A DNA stretch of 64,000 nt from NCBI GenBank assembly GCA_963922205.1, contig CAWUHX010000024.1, positions 1,426,001 through 1,490,000 of the forward strand. The letters run 5' to 3'. Positions 33,377 to 45,539 of this stretch are shown piece after piece. The position numbers and the translations under genes were made by a program. Each line of letters opens with the position of its first letter. Positions within the stretch are counted from its first letter, which is position 1. Origin of the DNA: Romanomermis culicivorax (Eukaryota; Nematoda; Enoplea; Mermithida; Mermithidae). The notes below the pieces were generated by a model, which was not told the DNA's origin, made no database searches, and worked only from the letters and a program-made list of their open reading frames with translations.

Positions 33377-36300
33377 GGTCAATCTTCTGTTTCCTGAGTT
33401 GAGAACAGAGATAGTGAAGAACATCTGTGACAGGTTTATTGGAGATGTCAAGGATGTGGAAATTAGTGACAACCTTTGTTCCTGCTTAGATCTGAGCTAA
33501 TGCTTCAGCTAGATCTTTACGTGTGAGTGTAGGACCAGAGATTGGAGTAGCAGAGGTGGAAAATGAAGGCTTTTGCAACTACTGTGGCTGCAGCGACCTT
33601 CAGAATATGAAAAGATTGCTTAAATTTTGCAGATGAGGTTGATTGAACTGCAGAAGTGGATGGTTGAGGCTGGGCAGCAATATGAGATTGTGGCCCAGCG
33701 CTCTTAGGTGGAGGTTGAGGAGAAACAAATGGTGATACAGCTACTGTTGTTCAAACCGTCACTGGCTGACCTGAGGTTAGGGCAGGAGTGGTAGGTAAAG
33801 GTCCAAAAATCAACTCATACAGAAATCAGAAATCACGGTCCGGTAAGTAGTTAAGCTCCCGTAGGGAAAGTGATATACCGAGAGTAGTAGGTGCATCTAA
33901 CTTACTACCTCTCATAATATTAGCTGCTATGTGAAACAATTCTACGTCAATAGAATAGCCCTCATCGAGGTCAATCCCGGGCATGTCTATTGGCGCTAGG
34001 CTTGTTGAAGCTTGAACAGAAAGTGAAACAGACGTGGAACCTATGGGAGTGGCGACCTGTGGTTGAGTAGGTGGCTCAGTTGTGTCTGTACTAGGTTCAG
34101 TAGTTGAAGTAACTGAAACTATTGGAGGAACTTGAGACTCAGTCTGAAGTTCTTCGGTTTGGTCCAAATTAATAGTGAGATTAGAGAGTTGCATCTCTGC
34201 CTCGGTTAGGGGGTGAGATGGTGTATAGACTGTGACAGTAAGAGCTTGAGATTGAGAGTCAGTATCAGATGTGATAACAACTTGGGATATCTCCGATGTG
34301 AGTTTAGCCTCGACATCAGATTTGGTTTGCATCAAAAATTGACTATCTTCAGAAGTGCAAGATTTATAGAGATTGTAATTGAGAATAGCAGAAGGTGGCC
34401 TCAAAACATGGTATATCCGTAAGAGAAGTACACGTTTTGACAACCAGGAAAAGTAGTAGTGGGGATTACTGTTCTACCTGGAGTCTTGGTGTAGCAGATT
34501 CGATTCATCTATCGCCATTCTAGTTGAGGAGACTAGAACAGGTCATAGGGCGAAATGGTTAGTGATGTGCGTAACAGATTCACACCTGAATTTAGGTACA
34601 ACTTGGGGCAATGTAGTCTTATAGTCAATAAGAACTTCCTTAGGGTCACCATTCACATCCATCCAACATTGGAGCATTAAAAACTTCCTAAGTTCATCAT
34701 CCATGGTACTGATGGCATTACAAATAGTCTTTATGACATCTTCGTATTCCTCCAGAGAGCATGGAGAAGTCAACAGAGCTGGTAATGGAAGGCTAACAGT
34801 TAGAAGATTCAAGGCGTGGATGTTTTAAGATGTCAGATAATGAAGGTAAGATTGAGGGGGGTATTAGTAACCATTCTTGTACTGATCAACCCCCTTCAGC
34901 TGATCTGCTGCCATGCGGTCAGTGAAGGGGTCAGCTTCACAAGGGAACGGGTCAGATGTGGAAATAGAATTAACAACAAGGCTGTGGATGACCTGTTGAA
35001 GGTAATGAACGGACATCGGGGCACCCAAAGCATAGTGCAAGTCAGAAGCAGTTCTGCATCGCATAGCAGTGCTACGGCCGTTTGGAGATGCAGAGCATCA
35101 TCGAGGATCACAGGATACTCTAGCAATGACTGAGGGTCATTGGCTTGAGCATTGCAGAGATTCCTGCGCTGAATGTGAGAAACTTTTGGCAGAGAAGGCC
35201 GAAAAGTAGAAATTTGCAGAGTTTCTAAAGGTGCCGCACCATTGGTCAGGTTTGCGGGGCACATTGGCTGACCATGAGTGGGCTGAGTAGTTTCCGTGAA
35301 GAGATAGGAGAGGACTGACAGTGCCTCATCCCTCATCACTGGCTATAGGAATTCCTTGGACAGTGTGGGGTTATTCGGAATGTTAAATCCTGTAGGTAAC
35401 AGAGAGTCCTTATCTAACCCATGACAAATAAGAACCCTGCCAGTATGGTCAATAACGGGAGGGTCAAATAAGTTGTGAGGAAAGATTTGGGCAGCGCAGA
35501 AGATTTCCTTTAAGAACCTGTAGTGACCTATGGCAAGATACATCAGAATTTGATAGAAGACACCTAGACCCGCATATATTAGCTTATCGCGGAACAGTTT
35601 GTGTTCGAATGGTGTGGCATAATATGTGGGACTTTTAGAGAACTTGTGGTGAAAATACACCATATCCCAAGCCCACATGCAGGTTACGCATGCTTTGAGA
35701 GTGCAATATTTAGGTAAAAAGCCGATAACCTGGGATTTTTCGAAAAGAGCAGGATCTTTCTCAATTCTTTTATGCACCAGAAAATGTGGACCATCAGTAT
35801 CTTGGGGATGACCGTAGGTTTAGCATTTTGACTCGTGGTGCAGAACACAGGAGCTATCAGAGTGTACAGAGCATGCTAGTCATTGTCGGCATCAAATGTA
35901 ATGACAATAGTGTGGGTGTTGTCGAAGTGTTTAAAGAAGGCAGTCCAATTGTCCTCCCTGGCCAATAGAGCTTCGAAAATGAGAGCCCTACCATCTAGAT
36001 AAGCGAGCTGGATATACTGATGTACAGTTTTGGTGTCAGAATTAAACGGTGTAAAAGAAGAATGTGAAAACTTTAACAAGTCTGATGTGTTAATCAACTC
36101 AGTGTCAAAGCCAATCAGAGTGTATCCCCAAAAATTGGGCATCCGCACTGTGGCCAAGGCTGAGTGCAGGTGACTCGAGAGTACAAACTCTGGTGAGGAA
36201 ATGAAACTAGGTGGATGCTGGAACAGTGACATGTACCACTGCTCCAGCTCTCTTACTCTGATGAGTCACTTGATGTTGAACTCTAAAAACACCCAAAATA

Positions 36301-37039
36301 AATTATAAACATTTCTTAAGAGAAGATGACTGAAAGCAGGTACTCTGATAAAATACTTAAACAGACGTTGAAAGTAGAAAATATAGTTTTTTGACCAAAA
36401 GTAATAAAAAAATAAGATAATTTTTTGGAAACTTGGAAATAAAATTTTTTGAAAATATGATGCTGAGAATATTTTGAGTTTTGGAAAATCGGTTGTGTTT
36501 TGATGTGAAAGATTTGGAAAGTTGTAATTTTGGAATTTGAGAAATTTGAAAAGTTTTGATTTTTGGAAAATTTTAATATTTGAAAATAAAGTTTGATTTC
36601 AGGCATACAACTTTTCTCGATTATGGACTTGAGCACAAACTTCACAATCAAAGTTAACTTGAGATTAACTTCAGAAGCAATCTCCAACCTCAGCATCAGA
36701 ATGTGCTGAGGTTGGCCAAGGCATGGCGATTGATCAGATTGGTGGAAACTGACCACTGGGAGTCTCTTGGCTCTTAGGCAGTCAGAAAACAAGCACAATG
36801 GGAAACTCAAACCAGGAAGACCAAGAAAGGAAAGAACGTGCACAAAATGCTTATAAAAATACATGCAACTTACCCTCCATAAAAAATGAAACATCATTTT
36901 GACATTCTGATGAATTGACCCAAGCAGCATACCACTCCTGGGCGTTGATGCTGCTGCTGAAGATTGGCGGCAGCTGGCAAACTAAAGGTGGTGGTGAAGG
37001 CGGTAGCCCTGTGGCTACAGAAATGTTAGGTTGCACCAT
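33377..37039 (-). pseudogene. Element A third ORF, exon 1 and N-terminal part of exon 2 (exonuclease-like, decayed)
   Basis: Exon 1 runs from ATG 37039 to 36874 (phase 1) and ends at GTAAGT; the acceptor TTTTTAG has its AG at 36284-36283, and exon 2 starts at 36282. The first residues after the junction include RVRELEQW, matching RIHELDQW in B. GFDTE (36120-36100 region) matches the ExoI motif of B, with IQLAYLDGRALIF after it. A later frame has IYAGLGVFYQILMYLAIGHY, aligned with [20 protein letters not shown], but with Gly where the ExoIII Asp should be. The middle region (FRPSLPKVSHIQRRN) aligns with [17 protein letters not shown] of B. A Thr/Pro/Ser-rich linker follows (about 34300-33900) before the break at 33377. 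Stops and frameshifts break it at several points. Confidence 0.75.
36283..36873 (-). other. Element A ORF3 intron (591 bp)
   Basis: Donor GTAAGT, acceptor TTTTTAG, phase 1: the same sites and phase as in element B. The long minus-strand frame overlapping it (36316-36930) has no recognisable content. Confidence 0.65.
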
Positions 37040-37611
37040 AAAACTAACTCAAAATTTTTGAATGTGAAAATAAGAGACAAACTTTGAAATAAAAATTTCT
37101 AAGCTAAAGAAAGAAACCAAGATAAAGCTATGCAACAGGTTCAAAACAAAAACAAGCATCAAATCCTGAAGGTCTTTGAAGGTCTGCTCTCAGAGATTTG
37201 AGGGTCTGTTTCAACTGAAACGGAGTTGAAAGACCACTCGCTGTTCAGAACCTACAGCTACGGGTAAGTCCCTCTACCTATATCCATAGGGTACATGCAG
37301 GAGTTTAGACCAGTAATGCAGATGTGAAGGGACATGTATATACATCATGTGTAGCATGCATAATATAGGACTCAAGATTTAGAATAAGATTTTCCTATAC
37401 AGAGGGACAACAGACATGGACAACTCAGACTATGTTTGAGGAAGTAGTCGGAGCTGAAAAAATTTGGTTGTTGGGGGGATTTATATGCATAAATACATAA
37501 CAATGCAGAAGTGAAGTGCCAAAAATAATGAATTTTAGAACTTTTGATAATTTATGAAAATTAGTTATTATTACAGAAAATAAATACAGGTATCTGACAA
37601 AATTAACTTAA
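37040..37611 (-). other. Element A spacer between integrase and ORF3
   Basis: 572 bp, no supported frame; the counterpart of the spacer at 25401-25821 in B. Confidence 0.45.
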
Positions 37612-38886
37612 TTATTTAGCAAGAGCAAGTGGCTGAGGAGGACCACTGGCTTCAGCTAAAAAGATTTCCCTAGCAGATGGTGGAATATAATTTTTTAGGT
37701 GAGACGTGGATACAATTTGAGGCCTACCAGGAGAATCTAATGCATCAATAGTGATGACATTATGCACAAGAGTAGAGGTGTTGGTAGTAATGTATGGGCT
37801 GATGTAGTCAGGCTGTATCTTGTTGTCTTTCTTAGAGTTAACCAGTAACACGAGATCCTTTACAGCAATCTCGCGATGTTTGGCTTTCTTATCATAATAG
37901 GATTTACTAGTGGTTGCAGCTTTTTCCAGGTTTTGGCTAGCATTTTTATACAGATTCAGATGAGATTGAGTGAGAATATGCTGAAATGTGTCATAGTTTA
38001 AAGGTAAAGTCAGAAGTTTTGCGCATTCCTGATCAAAAGGGATTTGAGGCTCGTGACCTCTCAACAATTTGAATGGAGAATGGTGTGTGGCAGTGTGAGG
38101 AGTTGTGTTATATGTGAAGACTGCATAGGGTAGGTAACGTTCCCAATTATCAGGGTCTTCCACAGTATAACTTTTTAGTTGAGAAATTAATGTTTGATTG
38201 AATCTCTCAATAATCCCCTTGCACTGAGGATGATAGGCAGTAGTTTGAACTTTCCTAATTTTAAGTAGCTCACAAACATCTTGCATGAGTTTTGAGGTGA
38301 AGCAGCTACCTTGATCAGAAAGCAGAAATTGAGGAGTTCCATGTTGCAGAATGACATTGTTGACAAAACATTCGACTATGGTAGAGGCCTTCTGATCAGG
38401 GATCAGGTAAGTGCTTACCCACTTAGCGAATTAGTCTTGGAAAACAATGATGTAAGATCTCTGATCACCTACTGGGGAAATATTATCAATATCAGTTGTA
38501 ACAATCTAGAAAATATATGTCAGCTCAATAGGAATCAGAGGTTCAGGAGTAGGCAGCTTAGCAGTAATTAACTGAAAGATTTTACAAGTTTTAATCCAAG
38601 TTTGCATGGCGTCTTCCATTTTGGGCCACCAGAAGTGAAGCTTCATGGCATCAAGGGTACAATTGTGCCCTTGATGGTTCACAATTTTTGCACCATGGAA
38701 TTGGTGAAGAATGGTATGGACAAGTGCTATAGGGACAAGGAGTTGTCTCAGTCCCTTAGACTGTCCACAAAGTATACCATCTTCAATGAAAAAGCAGGCA
38801 CAAGACTTAAGAGGATTATCAGAGTTTAGAGCAGTGATAATTTTGATCATCTGAACAGGATCCTCATTTGAACACAGGATCCTCAT
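37612..38886 (-). pseudogene. Element A integrase remnant
   Basis: Minus strand. The zinc-binding part (38886-38506) has LHQFHGAKIVNHQGHNC and a WWP motif, with the second Cys pair altered. The catalytic core continues with SDQGSCFTS (second Asp) and [10 protein letters not shown] (Glu). The C-terminal segment includes DYISPY and SHLKNYIPP, the worn GPY/F module. A stop near 38432 (in the FAKWV region) and frame changes split it. It reads on to 37612 in good frame. It belongs to the same family as the integrase of B but is clearly diverged. Confidence 0.85.
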
Positions 38887-38888
38887 TT
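38855..38888. repeat. 15-bp direct repeat at the RT/RNase H deletion junction of element A
   Basis: ACAGGATCCTCATTT occurs at 38855-38869 and again at 38874-38888. It codes twice for the NEDPV motif that normally occurs once just before the integrase. It marks the place where the protease-linker frame meets the integrase frame with no RT or RNase H between. Confidence 0.75.
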
Positions 38889-40528
38889 TGAAGTCTAGTG
38901 ATTACAGCTGGTGAGGCAAAAGAAGGTTGTTCTACTGCCAGTAACTGGAAATCATCTTTTAACAAGGCTTGAGGATTGGATACAGGAGTGTCAGAGGTCT
39001 TACCCATAGAGCAAGTAACCACGTCTATGATAGGAATATTATTGACAAATAGAAGTGGACAGGTTTCATTACAGATATTAATCACCAAAGTCTCTATGGG
39101 AAATTCTTTGCCCTTAGAAATGGTAGGTGCTGGTTGAACTATTAGATCAGGTATGGATGCGTCTGTTTGTAGAAAAACATGACCATGAATCCAATGTTGA
39201 GAATAAGGTTGAATCTTAACAGTAGCAGCAGCAACGATAAAGATAAGTTCAGCAAGTTCAGCAACAACTAGATTGCTGGTATCAACAACTGTGGAAGTGT
39301 CGGTTTGAACAGGTTGATCAGGGGATTCAGCTTCAATCTCTTCAACTTGCTCATTACTTTCAGATGATGGATAGTCTGAAGATTGGGTGTGAATTGGAAT
39401 TTGTTCTAGAATAGGTCCTTCAAGACTGGCGAGAGTTGAAATTATTTCAGGTGAGTTAGGCAGATGTCTAGGAATTATGGTAAGAGGTTGCCGTTTATTG
39501 GCTATCTCAACGTATCCTTGCTTGAAGTTCAGAATGGCTTGGACATCAGGATGAGCTATAAAATCAGTACCAATGATGCAATGGTCGCCAGTGTCATCAT
39601 TGAGAATGATGCATTTGACAAGATGTTGACCAAAATCAGATTCCATAGTAAATAGAACTGGACTATGGGTCTTTACCACTGCTCCATCTGCGACATGAAT
39701 GTGGCCACAGACAGGTAGAGGGGTATCAATCTTCTCAAAAGCGCTTCTAACAAAACCAGACGATAACGCAGAACACTGAGCACCTGTATCAATGAGAGCC
39801 TTTGCAGTTATGCATCCAATTTCGATAGGAATAAGAAAGACATTAGTAGGTAGATAGCTTTTTACATAATTATCAGAAACAGGAGTGCAGTTACCTATAT
39901 GGCATATTGCTGGGTATGTGATCCAAGGATCATTCCCTGAGATGTCTTTCGCATCCCAACTAATAAAACCAGGGGAGAACAGAGTGACATTAGCAGAGTT
40001 ATCAGACTTAGGATCAGTTTGAACCATGTTCACAGAAAGTGGTTGAGAAACTGATTCAGATTGTTGAGTAGGTTCAGTAGTACTAGAAGTCAGAGTTTGA
40101 GATTGAGGAGCAAGTAGTGCAAGAGGAGTAGAAGTTGTCTCATTAAGATGCCTATTATTAGCAGAAAACTCAGCCCAAGGATTTGCCAGAGCACTCCCAT
40201 TGGGATAAGTGTGATACTTCATTGGAAAATTAGCAGAATCATATTGAGGAGCAGACGTGACAATGTTACAAACATCAGCATTGCGGTTAGCATATGTGTT
40301 AAAATATGAACCGTGACTGCCATAATAATAAGAGTTTCCTCTATTACTGTAGCTGCCTCTGTTGCTTCTCCAATTTGGGGTGATGCGAACATTTTTGCCA
40401 AAGTTTGGATTGTAATGGTGGTGATTATTATCAGTGTAAGGAACTACTTGATGATCAGAAGAAGGTTGAGTTTGAGGATTAATGGGCTTTAACCATTCAC
40501 AATCTGCAGTGTTGTGGGTGTTACTCAT
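38864..40528 (-). pseudogene. Element A Gag zinc knuckle end and aspartic protease
   Basis: A 554-codon open run. It starts inside a zinc knuckle of the same C-x2-H-x4-H-x4-C type as in B (THNTADCEWL). An Asn/Tyr/Gly-rich stretch follows, then the protease with [18 protein letters not shown] and CIIGTDFIAHPDVQAILNF, both matching B. The C-terminal part is a divergent acidic/Pro-rich linker. The frame then runs straight into integrase sequence. RT and RNase H, about 2.4-3 kb in B, are absent. Confidence 0.82.
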
Positions 40529-42738
40529 ATGAGCTTCACACCAATGACTGGTGGATTGAACAGCTAAAGGTTGATTAGGATCCCTACTCTGAGATCTATC
40601 ATAACAAGAATGAAAGTCAGAACAATTATCAGAACATGATTAATCATGGCTGCATGAGGCCCAAAAATCACATTGAGCAGAGTCATGGTGACTTCTGTTA
40701 GTCAGATATTGAGGGCGAGAAGGTTGAGATTCAGAAGTGAAAACAGGTTGCCTACTATTATGAACTCCATCAGCGATTTACAGAGGAAGATCAGTAATCT
40801 TACCTACAGGAACAGTAGCTTCACTAAAGGGGATTCTAGGTTTATCAGAAGTAGAATTATCAGAGTTATGATTAGGGGATTGTGAGTGAGAAAAACGTCT
40901 TCTATCATGACATCTTTGAGAAGGGGTGTAGGAAGTTGAGGTTGAGAATGCCGATCAGCTTGATTGATGAGAATGGGTCTTTTTGCAGTACCAATCTTGG
41001 CTTTTGTAGCATCAAGAATCTTATGAGCTTTAAAGACAGCAGTGGTAAGTTGTCCAACAGTAGTAAATTCCTGCGCATCGTCACCAATTGAAATTTGGTA
41101 GAAAATAGGCATTTTCATCAAAAATGTCTTGATGATTTTCTGATGGCAGAATTTCTGATCTTTATCTTGAAATAGAAGTTGAACATAAGTCATGATTTGG
41201 ATGAATAAAGCAGTGGGGTCTTCCCCGGAGCCTGGCATCATAGAGTCTAACTCACCTTGGAGACTCATCTTATCACAGGTAGGAGCAAGAGAGAACATTA
41301 ACATATGCTTAGCTTCTTCATAATCATTGATGTCGTGAATAGTATCACTAGGAGCATCATGAGTAAGTCTGCGCTGATCTTGACATAATTACTTAAGTCA
41401 AAACTGAACTCACTTTCAAGACAAATGAAGAATCGTAATAATTGCTTATTACGAGTAGCTTCATTAATGCAGAGAGGTGTTATATTCTTAACTATTCCCT
41501 TTATTTGGCTTTCCTCATCACGATGTGATGGTTAGTGAATATCTAGGTGTGATAACCATAGTTATGTGCAAAATAAACAGAAGGATAGTCAGAAAAACCA
41601 GGTGGAGGAGCAGTATGAAAGGAATTGTGAGGTATCTTAGAGTCAATTATATGCTCTTCTTCAATTACGAAGGATCACAGTGACTAGGAGGATAAGATTG
41701 CTCAGAATTATGAGTTTTTAACTTAATTAGAGGAACTATAGCAGATATGTGAGACATTATAGGTACAGTACTAGTGATAGGTATACTCTGAGAAGTGAGA
41801 TGTTCAGGTTGAGGTACAGAGAGAGGAGGATTACTTAAATTACCTACTTGATTTACAGCAGAAGGACTAACAGAATTGGCAGAAATGAAAAGCTTAAATT
41901 GTTCCATTAGAGTATTCAGAGTAGCAGATATGATGGCAGTTTGATTATCCTGCTTCACCTGAAGTTCATCCAGGAGTTTCAGATTTGGTTCCTCACTTCC
42001 TCGGGCTTTGTCTTCGACAAAACTGAGAATTTGATTAATAGTAGCAGTAGTGGGAATTTTGTGTGTAACTGACTTGGTAGCTTCCCCCAGGGCAGTTAGA
42101 TGCGCCAAAGCTTCTGCTCAAAAATTTTCAATCTCGGTCGTACAGACATCACTGATGCTTTTAGGCTGATATTTCCTACTCTTATGAGGGTGAGATGAGG
42201 ACAGTAGTGAATAATCAACATTTACAGAATCAGAATCAGAAGAAAGAGGTTGCAAAGAAGTTTGTTGAGAGCTAGAAATAGCACGGCGCGATAGTGATGG
42301 CTGAATTCGCGAGGCATTGTTTGCTTGAGAACCAGTAACCCCAATAGGAGCATTTGCCAATTGCAGAATCAGAGCTGCAACCAGCTAAGGCAGCGGCGCC
42401 AAGGAAACAGGATTAACAGGAGTAGGTTGAGCTGAATTCAGAATATTAACTACGTGAGATGACTGAGCAGATAAATTTTGAGTTACCTGAGGTTGAATAC
42501 TTGACACCAGATTGGCTGATAATTGTGCCTGATCCACAGAATCCTGAGGACCTGATCCCACCTGTGGTGGAGTGAGAGTTGATGGCACAACTATCTGCCC
42601 AACTGGCGCCGATTGTGCAGAAATTACATTATTTGAGGACTCAGAGGTGAATAGCGAACTGCTAAGTGCTGTGGGAGTGACTAGCGAAGTGCTATTTGCT
42701 GGTGGGTTATGAGGAATTTTTTGGGAATTCATTAGCAT
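40529..42738 (-). pseudogene. Element A gag region, broken into several frames
   Basis: Frames at 42738-42385, 42360-42118, 42108-41665 and 41304-40804 follow each other with stops and shifts. The first ones are Ser/Pro/Gln/Thr-rich. The last (SLQGELDSMMPGSGEDP...KIIKTFLMKMPIFYQIS) aligns with the capsid region of B ([19 protein letters not shown]...[17 protein letters not shown]). ATG 42738 is the likely original start. Clearly inactive. Confidence 0.7.
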
Positions 42739-42854
42739 TTTATAAAAATCTGGAAAGTATCCTAAGGCAGATGTCCTATGAGGTCTAGCCTCCAGTATTC
42801 GATTAGAAGTAATGGAAACTAGGCCTCAATGCAGAGAAGGTAAGTACTTAATAA

Positions 42855-42871
42855 ACCTAAATGGATCACCA
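42855..42871 (-). promoter_or_regulatory. Element A candidate primer-binding site
   Basis: Minus strand, one base after the 5' LTR: TGGTGATCCATTTAGGT. It has the expected TGG start and place, but differs from the site in B, so the two elements may use different tRNAs, or this one has decayed. Confidence 0.4.
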
Positions 42872-42872
42872 G

Positions 42873-43953
42873 TGTTATATTTTTAACTTTCTTCTCCTTT
42901 TCAGAGACTCTGGATCTGGTTATCCACCAAGAAATGACATTGATTTTGAGTTCAAAAATGTTTTAGGCAGGAGTTCCAAAAATTTAGACCTTAATATTAA
43001 GCCTTACCTAGCATTGGGCCAGGGCACATACACCTTTTCTGTTTTGGACAAACGCTCAAAATTTTTCACAAATTGAAAGATTCCAATTCGAGAAATCTTC
43101 AATTTCCCAATTTAAAATATAGTAGTTGATGGGGGGAAATTAAGGTTTAATGGGGGGAAATTAAGGTTTAATGATGGGGGGAAATTAAGGTTTAATGGCA
43201 GAGAGAACAGACAGATGTAAAATTATAAAACGAATAATAATGATTCACTGACCAAATTCCAGCACATGATGCAATGACTAAAGTAATTGCATCCCCTGGT
43301 TTGAATAAAGATGGCATGCTTGAGACATGCTCATCTTTGGTTGTAAAGATCAGAGAGTTGTAAAGTGGCATTAAAACAGTGGTGGCAAACTGGAAAATGT
43401 GTTGTATTTGGGAATAAGTCGGGGACTGATGAGTTAGGCAGGATTGGGATTCCAGGACTCGTCCTTAATGTACCTATTTCCCACGTCCACGCTTACCTGA
43501 TTAACTTAACTAATTGTACTTAAACCCGACAAGGATAATCCCACCAATCAAGGAAGAGTGAGTTCCTCAATTGTCTCCCAAAATAAATGAAAAACTGAAA
43601 GGGAAGACCTTTCTAATTTTATCTTACGTAATGAAAAAACACTTACTAACAAACGGGGCGAGGCAAAAATATAAACGATTCACTCCCACACACTGGGAAG
43701 AAAAACAAACATATGTGTGTGGGGAGGCAGCGAGTATGAGAAAAAATAAGTAAAAAGGGTGTACGTTATAAGGAACACAAAAGAATAATGCACAATGAGA
43801 GAGCCAGTGCACGCGTACCGATGTGCGCTACAGTAAGACGACTGTTGATGGTCTGCATTGCTCTCTCCACTTGGCACCTGCGAGCCTCATGCACGGTTTG
43901 ACAAAAATGATAAAAATCGGTGGAAACACACTACAACAAATGCCACTACAACA
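42873..43953 (-). repeat. Element A 5' LTR, interrupted by a solo LTR
   Basis: Bounded by TGTTATATTTTTAAC and CCACTACAACA as in the left LTR. It contains three tandem copies of a ~22-bp GGGGGGAAATTAAGGTTTAATG block where the left LTR has one, and a 44-bp segment missing on the left. Removing the solo LTR and one AATG copy restores the junction seen in the left LTR. Confidence 0.85.
43400..43938 (+). repeat. Solo LTR of a third element (539 bp), orientation not proven
   Basis: TGTTGTATTTGGG...CACTACAACA is flanked by AATG on both sides (43396-43399 and 43939-43942). The left LTR of element A shows the empty site: its GAAAATG runs directly into CCACTACAACA. A 4-bp duplication with TG...CA ends fits a solo LTR left after recombination. 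An AATAAA occurs within it at about 43582. No coding sequence is recognised. Confidence 0.8.
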
Positions 43954-45539
43954 TAGAGACCAATAAATGAATAAGCTATATCCGGTCTATATTCAATTAT
44001 ACATGTACCTAAGGATGAGTGCTCACTATAACTCATTCAATGTAAAATTATAGATGCAACGAAAACCGAAAACTAAGTTCAATATGGTACACAATTTTTA
44101 CTTAGTTGGAAACCTTAAATACATTTGAAAAAAGCAAGTTTCTTCATGAGAATGCGAACAACCAAGATAATGAAAAACATCATACTTATCTACTGCCAAT
44201 TTGGACAGAACTGCATCAATACCTGCTATTCAAGAAATTTTGACCACTTAGCCAAGTTATTGAAGTGAATTTTCAGTTGTTCTGTTTGCCACTCACTGAC
44301 GAAAATTTTTTTGATTGACTACGGTTGTAAGCTTACCTCAGATTAAATTTACTTTCACAGGATCTCTGAGTGAATCATTTCATAATGAATGCAGTTTATA
44401 GTCTTTTTTAAATGCTTGTGACCAAAAAAAGATGGAATGAAGTATACATTGCTTGTTCAATTACCAAGTATGCACACACTATACTGCATTAGGGGAAAAA
44501 ACGCACTAGGCATTGCAGAGCGAGAGCTGTCACCAGTTTGATTGGTCAAAAAATTTAACGATTTTTTATCGTTTACTGTATTTGGTAAAAAAACATGACA
44601 ACCATTTTCAAAATATCACAATTAAATTGACCTTAATGGGTATGCCTTATTCTCTACATGAGAATCAACAATTAAACCATGATGTGTATACTTTATTCCA
44701 TCATGAGAACCAATAATTTCAATGCATTGACTATAACAACTGAATTACAGAAATGCAACAATATTTATATTGGTTGACTGCACTTGTTCAGCACTTTCTT
44801 TACTCTGCAACTATTCCACTGGGCATAAATTATTTTCTCTTTTTAAATGTTGTTTTTTGTGATACTGGTCTTCCTTTTAATCAAAAAATGATGTTGAGTT
44901 TGTAAATTCTAAAGAAAAAAAGTTGTGTAATAGTAAAAGTAGGTTTTCTGCTTTTGAAGAAAATAGAGAGAAAATTGAAAATTTTAACATACTTTGTTGG
45001 GTATAACTAGGGCCATAGTACAAGATTGTTCAGATCGCAGTTGATTTTGGTGATTCTCAATACCAGCCAACATGGATTCATATTCGTCTATTTGATTGCT
45101 CCATAAAGAATCAGTTAAATTGCTCAAAGTAATTAATTTGGATGGAAAATTTTATGCTTTTCGCTAATATCAACTTCATCTGAAGTTTGTAGGCTGTCAA
45201 TGTCCATGGAAGTCGCTCAACATAATAAGTTGTCATGTATATGGCAGGACAGAATGCATGAAGACGCAGAACCATACATGTAACAGAGCCCTGAAGTCTT
45301 GGGGAGGTTTGGGCGAGTTTTTGGGGCTGGGGGTCATACTTGAACAATGCCAAGCCACCTGAGCCACCAGGTAGTTACGTTTGTGAGTCCAGTAGCTATG
45401 TTGGCGGCTGTTGGTGGCTCCAGGAAATCAGCTATTCTTGAAGGCAAGAGGAAGGAAAAGGGGTAAAAAGAAAAAGGGAGGGAAGGAGAAAGAGAAAAGG
45501 AGAGAAAAAAAGAAGAGAGAAGGAGGGAAATAGTCTGCC
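43954..45539. other. Interval without a supported gene
   Basis: 1.6 kb of AT-rich DNA right of element A. Short frames on both strands lack domains. There is a run of G/A-rich sequence at about 45450-45540 just before the minisatellite. Confidence 0.4.

Larger units (their letters stand above)
16509..43953 (-). mobile_element. Element A: old Ty3/gypsy LTR retrotransposon with exonuclease-type third ORF, split by element B
   Basis: Minus-strand order: 5' LTR (42873-43953), gag remnants, protease, integrase, then a third ORF (37039 leftwards), a polypurine tract and the 3' LTR (16509-16954). Both LTRs have TG...CA ends and share a ~190-bp core at high identity, but differ by indels and many substitutions, so the insertion is old. 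RT and RNase H are missing. The third ORF is cut by element B (18728-33372), and the 5' LTR by a solo LTR. Flanking bases TACA (left) and TAGA (right) could be a decayed 4-bp duplication. All frames carry stops or frameshifts. Without B and the solo LTR the element is about 12.3 kb. Confidence 0.85.

Noticed and set aside
36316-36930. 204-codon minus-strand frame in element A
   Set aside because: It lies over the ORF3 intron and shows low-complexity Phe/Lys/Ser content without motifs.
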